From contig RQCP01000059.1 of the NCBI GenBank assembly GCA_008668235.1, positions 26,616-90,615 on the forward strand: a stretch of DNA of 64,000 nt, written 5' to 3'. The notes below the pieces were generated by a model. It saw only the letters and a program-made list of their open reading frames with translations. It was not told the DNA's origin and did no database searches. The first letter of the stretch is position 1, and every line of letters starts with the position of its first letter. Source of the DNA: Collinsella aerofaciens (GTDB taxonomy: Bacteria; Actinomycetota; Coriobacteriia; Coriobacteriales; Coriobacteriaceae). Made by a program: the position numbers and the translations under genes. Positions 7,892-16,647 of this stretch are shown one piece after another.

Positions 7892-8854
7892 ATGCACGCA
7901 ACTGATTTTGGTCGCACGCTCATCATCGCCAACCCAGCCGCCCAGTCGGGCGCGGCGCGCGAAGTTGCCGAGCGCCTGCAGCGCTTTTTGGATATGACCG
8001 CGCGCGCATCCCAGTTTGACTTGGTGCTAACCGAGCGCATGGGACACGCCAAGGAGCTTGCCGCCCAGGCAACGGACTATCGCACTGTTATCGCACTCGG
8101 CGGCGACGGCGTGATCCACGAAGTCGTCAACGGGCTTATGACGCAAAAGGCGGACGCCCGCCCCGCTCTTGCCGTCCTGCCCGTGGGCTCCGGCAACGAT
8201 TTTGCCCAGACGCTCGGCATCGAAGATTTCTCCGGCAAGGATTTTGGTGCGCTGCTTACCTGCGAGCTGCAGCGTCAGGACATCGGGCGGATTCGCTCAT
8301 GGAACCCCGCAAGCGGCAGTGGCGAGGCAATCGTCGAGTATTACGACCAGACGGTCTCCGTCGGTATTGATGCCGCCATCGGCCTGGGCACCACCGAGCT
8401 GCGCAAAAAGACGGGTCTCACCGGCGCGCCGCTCTACACTCTTTCGGGACTAGAACAGTTTGGCCTACGCTATCGCAACTACCCCATGACAGTCAGCTTT
8501 GACGGCGCGCCCGCCGAGCGCGTAAGGGCGATCGTCATGGCGATTCAGCTGGGTCCTACCTATGGCTCGGGCTATCGTATCTGTCCCGAAGCCGACCCCT
8601 GTGACGGCATACTCGACGTCTGCTACGCCTGCGGCCCCGTTCCGCGCGCGGTCGCGCTTCCCATGTTCCTTTCGGCCAAAGATGGCCACCATACCAAGCT
8701 GCCACCGGTTCGCATGCGCCGCTGTCGCCATGCCGAGCTTACCTTTGAGGAGCCCGACTACCCCATCCAGGCCGACGGCGAGCCCGTTGTCGCCTCGCGC
8801 ATCGAGGTCGACATCCTCGCCGGCGCCCTCCACGTCTGGCACCCCACCCACTAG
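7892..8854 (+). CDS. diacylglycerol/lipid kinase (DAGK catalytic domain, YegS/DgkB-like)
   Basis: The 320-residue product has the DAGK catalytic signature: an N-terminal LIIANPAAQSG, the nucleotide loop LGGDGVIHEVVNGL and LPVGSGNDFAQTLG. The C-terminal beta domain includes CPEADPCDGILDV and ends with the usual IQADGEPV segment. Such enzymes phosphorylate diacylglycerol or related lipids at the inner face of the membrane. GGGAG lies 7 nt before the ATG at 7892, which is preferred over earlier in-frame starts. It follows the CLC gene by 86 bp and may be cotranscribed. A hairpin of the GTTGCGGTG family begins 9 bp past the stop. Confidence 0.85.
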   Translation: MHATDFGRTLIIANPAAQSGAAREVAERLQRFLDMTARASQFDLVLTERMGHAKELAAQATDYRTVIALGGDGVIHEVVNGLMTQKADARPALAVLPVGSGNDFAQTLGIEDFSGKDFGALLTCELQRQDIGRIRSWNPASGSGEAIVEYYDQTVSVGIDAAIGLGTTELRKKTGLTGAPLYTLSGLEQFGLRYRNYPMTVSFDGAPAERVRAIVMAIQLGPTYGSGYRICPEADPCDGILDVCYACGPVPRAVALPMFLSAKDGHHTKLPPVRMRRCRHAELTFEEPDYPIQADGEPVVASRIEVDILAGALHVWHPTH

Positions 8855-8862
8855 CCATCCCT

Positions 8863-8931
8863 AAGTTGCGGTGAAATAGGGACTGTTTATGCAGATAAAG
8901 CCGCAAAACAGTCCCTATTTCACCGCAACTT
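8863..8931. repeat. GTTGCGGTG-family hairpin, copy 1
   Basis: Two perfectly complementary 26-bp arms (8863-8888 and 8906-8931) flank a 17-nt loop. The outer part, AAGTTGCGGTGAAATA, is shared with copies at 29753 and 30690, while the inner part (GGGACTGTTT) is specific to this site. It lies just past the plus-strand lipid kinase gene and also follows the minus-strand release-factor-like gene, so it probably ends transcription from one or both. Confidence 0.85.
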
Positions 8932-8941
8932 ATTGAGAAGA

Positions 8942-9322
8942 TCATTCCTCCCCGCCCGGCTTGCGACGGTTGGCCTTTTTAATCGCGTTAAAGTGCTTAT
9001 CATTGAGCCTGCGCTGGCGAGAGCGCTGAGGCACCTTGGTCTTTACGCGTCGGCGCGGTGGACGCCCGCGACGCTCAAGCTCAGCGCGCAGCTTACGCAG
9101 GCAGCTGCTGCGGTTTTGGAACTGGCTGCGGCTCTCGCGCGCCGTCACGGTAATCCCCGTGGGCCCATGCTTCATGCGCACAGCAGAGTCTGTCGTGTTC
9201 ACGCCCTGTCCGCCCGGACCCGACGCGCGAAACACCTGAACCTCGCAATCGCGTGCCAACTCCTCGACCGACATCTCGGCATAGTGCGCATACTCACGCC
9301 ATCCCATCTTGTTCTCATCCAT
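8942..9322 (-). CDS. arfB: RF-1 domain peptidyl-tRNA hydrolase (ArfB-like ribosome rescue factor)
   Basis: This 126-residue protein contains the release-factor catalytic motif GGQ within [17 protein letters not shown], followed by a C-terminal tail rich in Arg and Lys ([17 protein letters not shown]). A small size, no codon-recognition domain and a basic tail fit the ArfB/YaeJ group, which releases peptides from stalled ribosomes by placing the tail in the empty mRNA channel. The ATG at 9322 has GGAGG 7 nt upstream. The position of the tail residues should be compared with ArfB, since other short RF-like proteins (for example PrfH) also exist. Confidence 0.8.
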   Translation of the reverse strand: MDENKMGWREYAHYAEMSVEELARDCEVQVFRASGPGGQGVNTTDSAVRMKHGPTGITVTARESRSQFQNRSSCLRKLRAELERRGRPPRRRVKTKVPQRSRQRRLNDKHFNAIKKANRRKPGGEE

Positions 9323-9343
9323 ATCAACACCTCCCCTCATACA

Positions 9344-9378
9344 AAAAATGTGACAAAGGGACAGTCCCTTTGTCACAT
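9344..9378 (-). terminator. palindromic terminator after xpt
   Basis: TGTGACAAAGGGAC and its complement (9350-9378) form a perfect 14-bp inverted repeat, and on the minus strand it is followed by TTTTTTG. It is a strong intrinsic terminator for xpt. The AAAGGGACxGTCCC core resembles the inner arm of the hairpin at 8863. Confidence 0.85.
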
Positions 9379-9405
9379 CGCATACCAATCGCTTGTGTTG
9401 CGCAC

Positions 9406-9984
9406 TTAGGCGAAGGTGATCTCGCCGGTCTCGCAGTCCATATCGGCGATACGGGCCAGGCTCTCGACGCGGAAGCCGCGCTCGCGGAGCTTATCGCCAC
9501 CGCCCTGGAAGCCCTTCTCCACCGCAATGCCAATACCGGATACCTCGGCACCCGCAGCCTCGCAGATCTTGATAAGACCCTCGAGCGCGCAGCCGTTGGC
9601 CAAAAAGTCGTCGATAATCAGGACCTTGTCGCCCTCGGACAGGAAGCGCTTGCCAACGATGACCGGGTACTCCTTCTGCTTGGTAAAGGAGTAGATGGTC
9701 GTGGCATACTGCTCGCCGTCGAGGTTGATGGACTGCGCCTTCTTGGCAAAGACAACCGGCACGCCGCCAAAATGCTGGGCCGCGATGCAAGCCATGCCAA
9801 TGCCCGAAGCCTCGATCGTCAGGATCTTGTTGATCTCGACGCCCTCGAACAGACGGGCCCACTCGGCGCCCATGTGGTCGAACAACTCAACGTCGCACTG
9901 GTGGTTGAGGAAGGCATCAACCTTAAGGACGTTACCGGCCTTTACGATGCCGTCATGGCGAATACGATCCTCAAGCTCCTGCAT
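9406..9984 (-). CDS. xpt: xanthine phosphoribosyltransferase
   Basis: This 192-residue enzyme converts xanthine and PRPP to XMP in purine salvage. The PRPP-binding motif is [14 protein letters not shown], preceded by [12 protein letters not shown] and by FAKKAQS, all in the positions seen in Xpt proteins, and the length equals that of the Bacillus enzyme. GAAGGGG lies 7 nt before the ATG at 9984. I looked upstream for a purine riboswitch core and saw none. The gene is monocistronic, ending at a palindromic terminator. Confidence 0.92.
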   Translation of the reverse strand: MQELEDRIRHDGIVKAGNVLKVDAFLNHQCDVELFDHMGAEWARLFEGVEINKILTIEASGIGMACIAAQHFGGVPVVFAKKAQSINLDGEQYATTIYSFTKQKEYPVIVGKRFLSEGDKVLIIDDFLANGCALEGLIKICEAAGAEVSGIGIAVEKGFQGGGDKLRERGFRVESLARIADMDCETGEITFA

Positions 9985-10141
9985 GGCGCAACCCCTTCTC
10001 GCGGCAACGATACCGCGCGATTAATAAACGTTGTTCGATAGTCTACCACGGACCGACCCCCGCCCGCCCCACAAGCAGCATCGCACCACAAACCAGTCTT
10101 TTTGGGACGGCGCGAATCGTGGCAGACAGCCTCCCAACAAG

Positions 10142-11446
10142 CTAATGGCGGGCGAGCATCCTCACCAAACGCACCATGGCGAGCGCAAAGCCCACAGCGG
10201 CCACAGTCATGAGCACGTAGAACACCGAGCGAAAGCCGAATAGGAATACATCCGGACGACCTGCAACAATACTGGTCACGGCCTCGCCCATCGCCACGCT
10301 CATCTGCCCATACAGGATATGCGACGCCGCCGTAATGCCCGCTGCCATACCCGCATAGCGCGCCAGGCTGCCCAGGCTGCCCGCAAAACCGAGCGCCTCG
10401 CGCGGGGCCGAACCCATATACAACGAGTTATTGGGGCTCTGGAAAATCGACGTACCGCACGACATAAACGCGACGCAGCACACGATCACGGGGATAGAAG
10501 AGCGCTCATCGAGCGTGCTCACCGCGAAGAGACCGCACACGTACACGCCCAGGCCGACCGCCGTGGGGCCCTCGCAGCCGACACGGTCCGAAACCGTTCC
10601 CGAAAGCGGGCCGATAAAAGCATTCACCATCGGCAGCGCCAAAAAGAGCAGTCCGGAAATGTCAGAACCAAAGCCGTGGGCGTCCTGAAAATAGAACGGA
10701 AGAATAAACTCGGATGCGCCAATACCAACGAACACGATGAGCATGCAGGCAAGGTTGATGGTGAAGGCCGAATTTGCAAAGCAGCGACGCGCGGCCTCCG
10801 CCAACGACATGGGGCGCTCGCCGGCCTCCGGCTTAACATGCGGCAGCGTGTAGAGCCCCACGATAAACGAGATGACGCCAATGGGCAGGTTGATGAGGAA
10901 GATGCTCTCCCAAGGAAAGCTTGCCACCAGCATGCCGCCGAGCACGGGGCCACACATCATGCCGAGGGCCACAAAGGTCGCGAGAATACCCATAGCACGG
11001 CCTCGTTCGCGCGCCGGAAACGACTCGGTGATGATACCCATGTTGTTAGCCATGGCCGCCGCGCAACCGACGCCCTGAACAATGCGTGCCAGGATAAGAA
11101 CCTCGAGCGAGGCCGAAAGGCCGCACAGCAGCGAACCGACCGAAAAGACGATGACACCCAGCTGGAACACATTCACCTTGCCGCGCACGTCACCCAGACG
11201 GCCAAACGGCAACATAGCCACGCATGTCGCAAGCAGGAACACCGAGCTCACCAGCTGAATGCGATCGAGGCCCACGTCCAGCTCCTTTTGCATCACGGGC
11301 AGCGCCACGGTCACGACGGTCGAATCCAAACACACCATAAACGTCATGATGAGCACGGTAAATAGAATCGCCCATTTGTTCTTGCCATGGGTGTCGCCCT
11401 CTAGGGCAATATGCTCGCGGCGCAGCTGCTCTGCAGTTTTCTCCAT
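10142..11446 (-). CDS. MFS transporter, drug:H+ antiporter type
   Basis: The 434-residue protein has an N-terminal cytoplasmic segment and about 12 or more membrane helices. Early motifs are LDSTVVTVALPVMQKEL (helix 1) and the loop GRLGDVRGK, typical of DHA2-type major facilitator transporters; a later motif is ILARIVQGVGCAAAMANNMG. Such proteins export drugs or metabolites using proton exchange; the substrate cannot be read from sequence. AAAGG lies 6 nt before the ATG at 11446, which is preferred to an ATG two codons earlier that overlaps that site. It stands alone behind the metY terminator. Confidence 0.82.
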   Translation of the reverse strand: MEKTAEQLRREHIALEGDTHGKNKWAILFTVLIMTFMVCLDSTVVTVALPVMQKELDVGLDRIQLVSSVFLLATCVAMLPFGRLGDVRGKVNVFQLGVIVFSVGSLLCGLSASLEVLILARIVQGVGCAAAMANNMGIITESFPARERGRAMGILATFVALGMMCGPVLGGMLVASFPWESIFLINLPIGVISFIVGLYTLPHVKPEAGERPMSLAEAARRCFANSAFTINLACMLIVFVGIGASEFILPFYFQDAHGFGSDISGLLFLALPMVNAFIGPLSGTVSDRVGCEGPTAVGLGVYVCGLFAVSTLDERSSIPVIVCCVAFMSCGTSIFQSPNNSLYMGSAPREALGFAGSLGSLARYAGMAAGITAASHILYGQMSVAMGEAVTSIVAGRPDVFLFGFRSVFYVLMTVAAVGFALAMVRLVRMLARH

Positions 11447-11471
11447 ATCCATCCTTTCGAGTGGCGCAACG

Positions 11472-11519
11472 CAAAAACGGGGCCCCAATCGCCTGTAAAC
11501 AGTCGCAATTGGGGTCCCG
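11472..11519 (-). terminator. terminator after metY
   Basis: On the minus strand a GC-rich stem (GGGACCCCAAT with ATTGGGGCCCC) is followed by GTTTTTG. It lies between metY and the MFS gene and ends metY transcription. Confidence 0.8.
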
Positions 11520-11586
11520 CCTACGGAATCGGAACGAAAGGCCACCGAAGCTTTCTGCCAGCATCGGCACCTTGTACGGAGCTAGC

Positions 11587-12870
11587 CTAGCACTGCTCGA
11601 GTGCCTGCTCAAGGTCGGCAATCAGATCGGCCGTGTCCTCGAGGCCGCACGACAGGCGCACCATGTCGGCGGAGATGCCACAGGCGATGAGCTCCTCATC
11701 GTTCATCTGGCGGTGCGTAGCGTTAGCGGGATGCAGGCAGCAGGTGCGGGCGTCGGCCACATGCGTGGCGATCTGGGCGAGCTTGAGGCTCTTCATAAAG
11801 GTCTCGGCCGCCGCGCGACCACCATTAAAGCCAAAGCTCACAACGCCGCAGGTACCGTTTGGCATGTACTTCTGAGCGAGGTCATAGTACTTATCGCCCT
11901 CTAGGCCCGGATAGCTCACGAAGCGTACCTTGGGATGACTCTGCAGGAACTTGGCAACGGCCAGGCCGTTCTCACAATGACGCGGCATGCGCACATGCAG
12001 GCTCTCGAGCGAGCTGTTCAGGAAGAAGGCCGCCTGCGGGTTCTGCATGGGACCGAGGTCGCGCATGAGCTGCGCGGTGGCCTTGGTAATGAAGGCGCCC
12101 TCGCGACCGAACTTCTTGGCATACGTCACGCCGTGGTAGCTCTCGTCGGGCGTGGTGAGACCCGGGAACTTATCCGCATGGGCCATCCAGTCAAACTGGC
12201 CGTGGTCAACGATCACGCCGCCCAGGTAGGCAGCATGTCCATCCATGTACTTGGTGGTGGAGTGCGTAACGATGTCGGCGCCCCACTCAAAGGGACGGCA
12301 CATCACGGGCGTCGGGAAGGTGTTGTCGACCATCAGCGGCACGCCGTGGTCGTGCGCGGCCTTGGCAAAGCGCTCAATATCGAGCACGGCGAGGGCGGGA
12401 TTGGCGATCGTCTCGCCAAAGACGAGCTTGGTATTGGGCTCAAAGGCCGCCTCGAGCTCCTCGTCGGTGCAGTCGGGGGCAACGAACGTGCAAGTCAGAC
12501 CCATGCGCTCCATGGTATGGGCGAGCAGGTTGTAGGTACCGCCGTAGATGGCAGAGCTCGCGACCACGTGATCGCCGGCACCGGCAACGTTAAAGATCGC
12601 GAGGAAGTTCGCCGCCATGCCCGAGCTCGTGAGCATCGCAGCGGTACCGCCCTCCATCTCGCAAATCTTGGCGGCAACCAGATCGCACGTGGGGTTCTGC
12701 AGACGGCTGTAGAAATAGCCCGACTCCTCCAGGTCGAACAGCTTGCCCATATGCTCGGACGTGTCGTACTTCCACGTGGTTGACTGGTAGATAGGCACCT
12801 GACGCGGCTCTGCATCACCCGGGCGATAACCGCCCTGAACACACGTCGTACCGATGGTCTGCTCGCTCAT
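11587..12870 (-). CDS. metY: O-acetylhomoserine sulfhydrylase
   Basis: This 427-residue protein is a PLP enzyme of the Cys/Met metabolism family. It uses sulfide and O-acetylhomoserine to make homocysteine. The PLP lysine lies in THSTTKYMDGHA, with SSGMAANFLA and VDNTFPTPVMCRP upstream. The length and the opening TTCVQGGYRPGDAEPRQVPI favour MetY over MetB/MetC, which are about 40 residues shorter. GGGAG lies 7 nt before the ATG at 12870. No SAM riboswitch is recognisable in the upstream 200 bp shared with the divergent C_GCAxxG_C_C gene. Confidence 0.92.
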   Translation of the reverse strand: MSEQTIGTTCVQGGYRPGDAEPRQVPIYQSTTWKYDTSEHMGKLFDLEESGYFYSRLQNPTCDLVAAKICEMEGGTAAMLTSSGMAANFLAIFNVAGAGDHVVASSAIYGGTYNLLAHTMERMGLTCTFVAPDCTDEELEAAFEPNTKLVFGETIANPALAVLDIERFAKAAHDHGVPLMVDNTFPTPVMCRPFEWGADIVTHSTTKYMDGHAAYLGGVIVDHGQFDWMAHADKFPGLTTPDESYHGVTYAKKFGREGAFITKATAQLMRDLGPMQNPQAAFFLNSSLESLHVRMPRHCENGLAVAKFLQSHPKVRFVSYPGLEGDKYYDLAQKYMPNGTCGVVSFGFNGGRAAAETFMKSLKLAQIATHVADARTCCLHPANATHRQMNDEELIACGISADMVRLSCGLEDTADLIADLEQALEQC

Positions 12871-13100
12871 ATCTAGCTCCCTTGCCTGGGTTACGTTTTA
12901 TTCGGTTCACGATACCGCTACCCCGCACCCCTCTCAACCCATCCCCAAGGTAGGTTATGAGACAAATTGATCAGGGGTATTTATCTCAAGCCTTGGACAT
13001 TTGCTCGATAGATAAAAATAGGGCATACATGAAGCTCTCGACGATTACATGCACCGTCACGGGTACCATAGGCGGGTACACCGTAACCAAGGAGACAACG

Positions 13101-13547
13101 ATGAAGCAAATCGATATCGCCCAGCTCGACACCGCGGCCTGCCAGGCTCAGGCTGCCGAATACCACGCCCGTGGCTTTAACTGCGCCCAGGCCGTTGCCT
13201 GCACGCTCGCACCTGCCGTCGGGCTCGACCCCCAGACCGCCTTTACCCTAACCGAGGGCTTTGGCGCCGGCATGGGCGGCATGACCGAAACCTGCGGCGC
13301 CATCTCGGGCGCCGTGGCCATCATGGGCTTTGTAATGAGCGACGGCATGGATAACCCCAAGACCAAGGGCCAGACCTACAAGCTGTCGCGCGAAATCGCA
13401 AAGCGTTTTGGCGAGAAGAACACGACGACCGTCTGCGGCACGCTCAAGGGCATCGGATCGGATAAGGGTCCGCTCCGCAGCTGCCCCGGCTGCATCGACG
13501 ATGCCGTCGAGATTGCCTGCGATGTGCTAAAGCAGCTCGCCGAGTAA
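13101..13547 (+). CDS. C_GCAxxG_C_C family protein
   Basis: The 148-residue protein shows the cysteine pattern of this small, mainly anaerobic family: FNCAQAV near residue 28, TCGAISGAV near 73, TVCGTL, and a CPGC pair close to the C-terminus. Members are thought to bind a metal or iron-sulfur centre and are often linked to redox genes; the function is not established. AAGGAG lies 6 nt before the ATG at 13101. It is a single gene with a GC-rich hairpin downstream and no close partner. Confidence 0.8.
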   Translation: MKQIDIAQLDTAACQAQAAEYHARGFNCAQAVACTLAPAVGLDPQTAFTLTEGFGAGMGGMTETCGAISGAVAIMGFVMSDGMDNPKTKGQTYKLSREIAKRFGEKNTTTVCGTLKGIGSDKGPLRSCPGCIDDAVEIACDVLKQLAE

Positions 13548-13565
13548 ACGGCAGCAACAGAAATC

Positions 13566-13610
13566 GACGGCCGGCGCGCTTGGTATTCATCCAAAAGCAC
13601 GCCGGCCGTC
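13566..13610. terminator. hairpin between convergent genes
   Basis: Arms GACGGCCGGCG (13566) and CGCCGGCCGTC (ending 13610) are complementary around a 23-nt loop. It separates the plus-strand C_GCAxxG_C_C gene from the minus-strand IMPACT gene. Neither side has a good T run, so it may be a weak bidirectional terminator. Confidence 0.5.
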
Positions 13611-13614
13611 GTCG

Positions 13615-14250
13615 TTAGAACTCCGCAAACTCGGGAGCGCCGACCTCAATCTCCTCGCGCCCTGCCATAAGCTCGCGCATCTTAACGCAAAACGGTTCCT
13701 GCTCCCCCGCCTTAAACACCAAATGAAGTGTCACGGCATCCGCGTAATCGGTATCCAAAACCTTGGCACCCGAATCCTGCGCCAAACGAAGCACCTGCTC
13801 ATACTGCGGATAGGCCACATGCACGTCAACCGGCACGACGCTCGTCATCTCGACGATCTGCCCAGCCTCCTGAGCCGCAGCCACCGCCGCCTGCGTCGCC
13901 GCGGTATAGGCGCGCACCAAGCCACCAGGCCCCAACAGCGTGCCGCCAAAATAGCGCGTCACCACGCAGCAAACATTTTTGAGCCCCGCACCGCGCAGCA
14001 CCTCGAGCGTCGGCATCCCGCTCGTGCGGCTCGGCTCACCGTCATCGCTCTGACGCTCACGTCCATCGACCAAAATCCACGCGGGAACATTGTGTCGAGC
14101 GTCGTAATGACGTTTGCGAACGGTCTCGATAAAGGCATTCGCCTCATCCTCGGACTCAATATGGACCAGCTGGGCAATAAACCGGCTCTTGCGGTCCACA
14201 AACTCGCCTGAAGCCTCAATATTCGATTGCAGAGTAAAATAGCTGTCCAA
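13615..14250 (-). CDS. IMPACT/YigZ family protein
   Basis: The 211-residue protein has the two-part YigZ architecture: an N-terminal IMPACT domain with SRFIAQLVHI, DGEPSRTSGMP and RYFGGTLLGPGGLVRAY, then a C-terminal ferredoxin-like domain. Eukaryotic IMPACT regulates GCN2; the bacterial role is unknown. Start choice is TTG at 14250, with GAGGGG 5 nt upstream; an adjacent TTG at 14253 is also possible. No ATG is available near the N-terminus. Confidence 0.85.
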   Translation of the reverse strand: MDSYFTLQSNIEASGEFVDRKSRFIAQLVHIESEDEANAFIETVRKRHYDARHNVPAWILVDGRERQSDDGEPSRTSGMPTLEVLRGAGLKNVCCVVTRYFGGTLLGPGGLVRAYTAATQAAVAAAQEAGQIVEMTSVVPVDVHVAYPQYEQVLRLAQDSGAKVLDTDYADAVTLHLVFKAGEQEPFCVKMRELMAGREEIEVGAPEFAEF

Positions 14251-14336
14251 CAAAGCCCCTCAACAACAAGCAAAGCAACAAACAGCCTCAATAATACGAT
14301 AACCCTAGTAAAAAGAATGGCAACGCCGATGATTCC

Positions 14337-14458
14337 GTCAACGAAAGCGAGAACCCGTCAGCGCGAGCAAGGTGCCTTGAAAGACGAGGGCATTGACCTT
14401 ATGGTCATGCCCGAAGGCTTGAAAGGCAGATTGCCGCGCTGACGGGTTCGCAGCGTCA
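14337..14458. other. structured two-copy element, copy A
   Basis: A perfect 15-bp stem (14351-14365 with 14435-14449) encloses a core of about 70 nt that is almost identical to copy B at 17450-17563. Inside are the pairs GCAA/TTGC and TGCCTT/AAGGCA, then the hairpin GGGCAT(T)GACC-TTAT-GGTCATGCCC. Conserved flanks are GTCAACGAAA and GCAGCGTC. It lies between the 3' end of rnpB and the IMPACT gene. The strand that acts, if it is an RNA, cannot be decided because the fold is nearly symmetrical. Confidence 0.7.
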
Positions 14459-14468
14459 ACAAAGTGCC

Positions 14469-14826
14469 GAGTGGGCCTGTAAGCCGGGTTCTGTCGTGAA
14501 CGGTCATTTATCTTGTCTGCACGTTACCGTGCAGCTCCACGCACGCTACCCGAACGCGGACCGGGCCGGCCCATAGCGTTCCTATTCGCGCTTGCTCCGG
14601 ATGGGGCTTGCCAAGCCGCCGTGTTGCCACGACGCTGGTGGTCTCTTACACCACCGTTTCAGCTTTTCCCTTTACGCCTTGCGGCGCAGGTGGGAGTCTT
14701 CTTTTCTGCGGCGCTTTCCGTCGGATCACTCCGCCCGGCCGTTAGCCGGCATCCCGCCCTCTGGAGCCCGGACTTTCCTCACGCGTACTGCAAGCAGCAC
14801 ATCGCGCGACCGTCTGGCCCACTCAG
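14469..14826 (-). ncRNA. rnpB: RNase P RNA, bacterial type A
   Basis: The minus strand starts near AGTGGGCCAGACGG and contains the universally conserved GAGGAAAGTCCGGGCTCC close to its 5' end. It finishes with ACAGAACCCGGCTTACAGG followed by CCCACT, the standard 3' end that pairs with the 5' strand. About 355 nt is the normal length. It is the catalytic RNA that trims 5' leaders from tRNA precursors. A TACACT sequence just upstream may be the -10 box. The ends are estimated to within a few bases. Confidence 0.95.
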
Positions 14827-15106
14827 CAGTGCAAAAGTGTAACACACCGTTGCCGCAGGCAATGGCACAACGCAAACGCTCGACACGATATACCAAGAAC
14901 CGCCATGCAGTACAATAGGGTTGTCGATGGGCAACGTCGTCAGTCGAGACGCGACCGCGCTCCGCACCCCTCCGTCTACTCGGTGTGTTCCCGCCTCCTC
15001 CCCGAGGCGGGATGTCGGCATTTTTCATGCACCGACAGCCCAATAGCCTGCGAACAGCCCGGATAGCATTACGCGCGGGTAGCATCGCGCGCGTCAGCAG
15101 CAAATG

Positions 15107-15141
15107 CAAAAAGGGACCCGTCCATTGCGGACGGATCCCTT
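15107..15141 (-). terminator. rpsA terminator
   Basis: On the minus strand AAGGGATCCGTCC pairs with GGACGGGTCCCTT around a 5-nt loop and is followed by TTTTTGC. It lies 24 bp past the rpsA stop. Confidence 0.9.
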
Positions 15142-15165
15142 CAAACAAGTGATCGTCAAACCGAT

Positions 15166-16332
15166 TTACTCGGCGTCGGTCTCCTCGTCCTTCTTCTCGG
15201 AAGGCAGCGGGGTAACCTCGATCTCGACGCCCAGAGTCTCAGCAGCGGACTTCATGGACAGGGAGATACGACGACGGTCGAGGTCGATCTCCATGACCTT
15301 GACCTGAACCTTGTCGCCCACGTGGGTGACCTGAGAAGGCTGATCGACGTGCTTGTTGGCCATCTCGGAGATGTGCACCAGGCCCTCGATGCCCTCGCCC
15401 AGGTCGACGAAAGCGCCGAACGGGACAAGCTTGGTCACAGTGCCCTCGACGATAGCGCCGACGGGGTACTTCTTGACCAGTGCGCGCCACGGATCCTCGG
15501 TGGTCTGCTTGAGACCCAGGGAGATGCGCTCGCGGTTGAGATCGACGTCGAGAACCTCGACCTCGACCTCCTGGCCGACCTTGACAACCTCGGAAGGATG
15601 GTTGACGTGGTTCCAGGAGAGCTCGGAAATGTGGATGAGGCCGTCGATACCGCCGAGGTCGACGAAGGCGCCGAAGTCGACGATGGAGGAAACGGTGCCC
15701 TGGAGACGCATGCCAGACTTGAGCTTGGACAGGATCTCGGAGCGCTCGGCCTTACGGGACTCCTCGAGCACGACGCGACGGGAGAGGACGACGTTGTTGC
15801 GGTTGCGGTCCATCTCGATGACGCGAGCCTCGATGCGGGTGCCCATGTAGGAGGTGAGGTCCTTGACACGACGGAGGTCGACGAGGGAAGCGGGCAGGAA
15901 GCCACGCAGGCCGATGTCGAGAATCAGACCGCCCTTGACAACCTCGATAACCTCGCCCTCGACGTTCTCGCCGGAGTTGAACTTCTCCTCGATGCGGTTC
16001 CAAGCACGCTCGTACTCGGCACGCTTCTTGGACAGGACCAGACGACCGTCCTTGTCCTCCTTCTGGAGAACCAGAGCCTCGATGGGATCACCGAGTGCAA
16101 CGATGTCTGCAGGGTTAGCGTCCTTGCGGATGGACAGCTCGCGGACCGGGATAACGCCCTCGGACTTGAATCCGATGTCAACGAGCACCTCGTCATGCTC
16201 GATCTTAACGACAGTGCCGTTAACGAGATCGCCCTCATCAAAGTCGGTAATCGTACCGTCGATGAGGTTGTTCATCTCCTCCTCATTGACATCGTCAAGA
16301 GAGAAAATGGACGAGTTCTGAATCTCACTCAA
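15166..16332 (-). CDS. rpsA: 30S ribosomal protein S1, four S1 domains
   Basis: The 388-residue protein binds mRNA to the small ribosomal subunit. Four S1 RNA-binding domains run from about residue 30 to 360, each with the repeating pattern G-x-V-x3-GAFVDL...GLIHISE; domains three and four are the most typical (SSIVDFGAFVDLGGIDG, TKLVPFGAFVDLGEGIEG). E. coli S1 has six; four is normal for actinobacteria. The start is TTG at 16332, with AAAGGGG 7 nt upstream and no better ATG. An acidic tail follows the last domain. It is monocistronic with a strong terminator. Confidence 0.95.
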   Translation of the reverse strand: MSEIQNSSIFSLDDVNEEEMNNLIDGTITDFDEGDLVNGTVVKIEHDEVLVDIGFKSEGVIPVRELSIRKDANPADIVALGDPIEALVLQKEDKDGRLVLSKKRAEYERAWNRIEEKFNSGENVEGEVIEVVKGGLILDIGLRGFLPASLVDLRRVKDLTSYMGTRIEARVIEMDRNRNNVVLSRRVVLEESRKAERSEILSKLKSGMRLQGTVSSIVDFGAFVDLGGIDGLIHISELSWNHVNHPSEVVKVGQEVEVEVLDVDLNRERISLGLKQTTEDPWRALVKKYPVGAIVEGTVTKLVPFGAFVDLGEGIEGLVHISEMANKHVDQPSQVTHVGDKVQVKVMEIDLDRRRISLSMKSAAETLGVEIEVTPLPSEKKDEETDAE

Positions 16333-16647
16333 AGGTGGACCCCTTTCGAACTACGGGGCCCCGATTGCTAGGACCTACAGAAGGGTGCGACAAGCACACA
16401 ACGTTTAGGAACACTCGGGAGCCGACAGATACTAATGTGACGCTTATGCAATCACGTTCGTATAGGTTACGGGGAAATCATTTCGATTTCAAGCGTGAAC
16501 TGCGATTTTTTACTCGTGTGGAGACTTTTTCGTAATCTTATGAACACACGTCTCCACAACTTGACGATAACCAGCCAGGCATTTGGCTTTGGGGTAAAGT
16601 ATCCGGAGCCAACGACTCTAGATCAAATTTACGAGAAAGGTGCCCGC
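16333..16647. other. divergent promoter region between rpsA and a HAD gene
   Basis: This 315-bp region must hold the rpsA promoter (minus) and that of the HAD gene (plus). A 9-bp inverted repeat, TGTGGAGAC (16517) and GTCTCCACA (16550), spans a 24-nt loop. A TAAAGT sequence at about 16595 may be a -10 box for the HAD gene. No further gene is evident. Confidence 0.4.

Noticed and set aside
9985..10141. Purine riboswitch before xpt
   Set aside because: None of the conserved loop sequences of the purine aptamer is present.
14905..15035. SRP RNA or 6S RNA between rnpB and rpsA
   Set aside because: The conserved SRP tetraloop region and the long 6S bulged helix are not found, so only an unspecified transcript is suggested.
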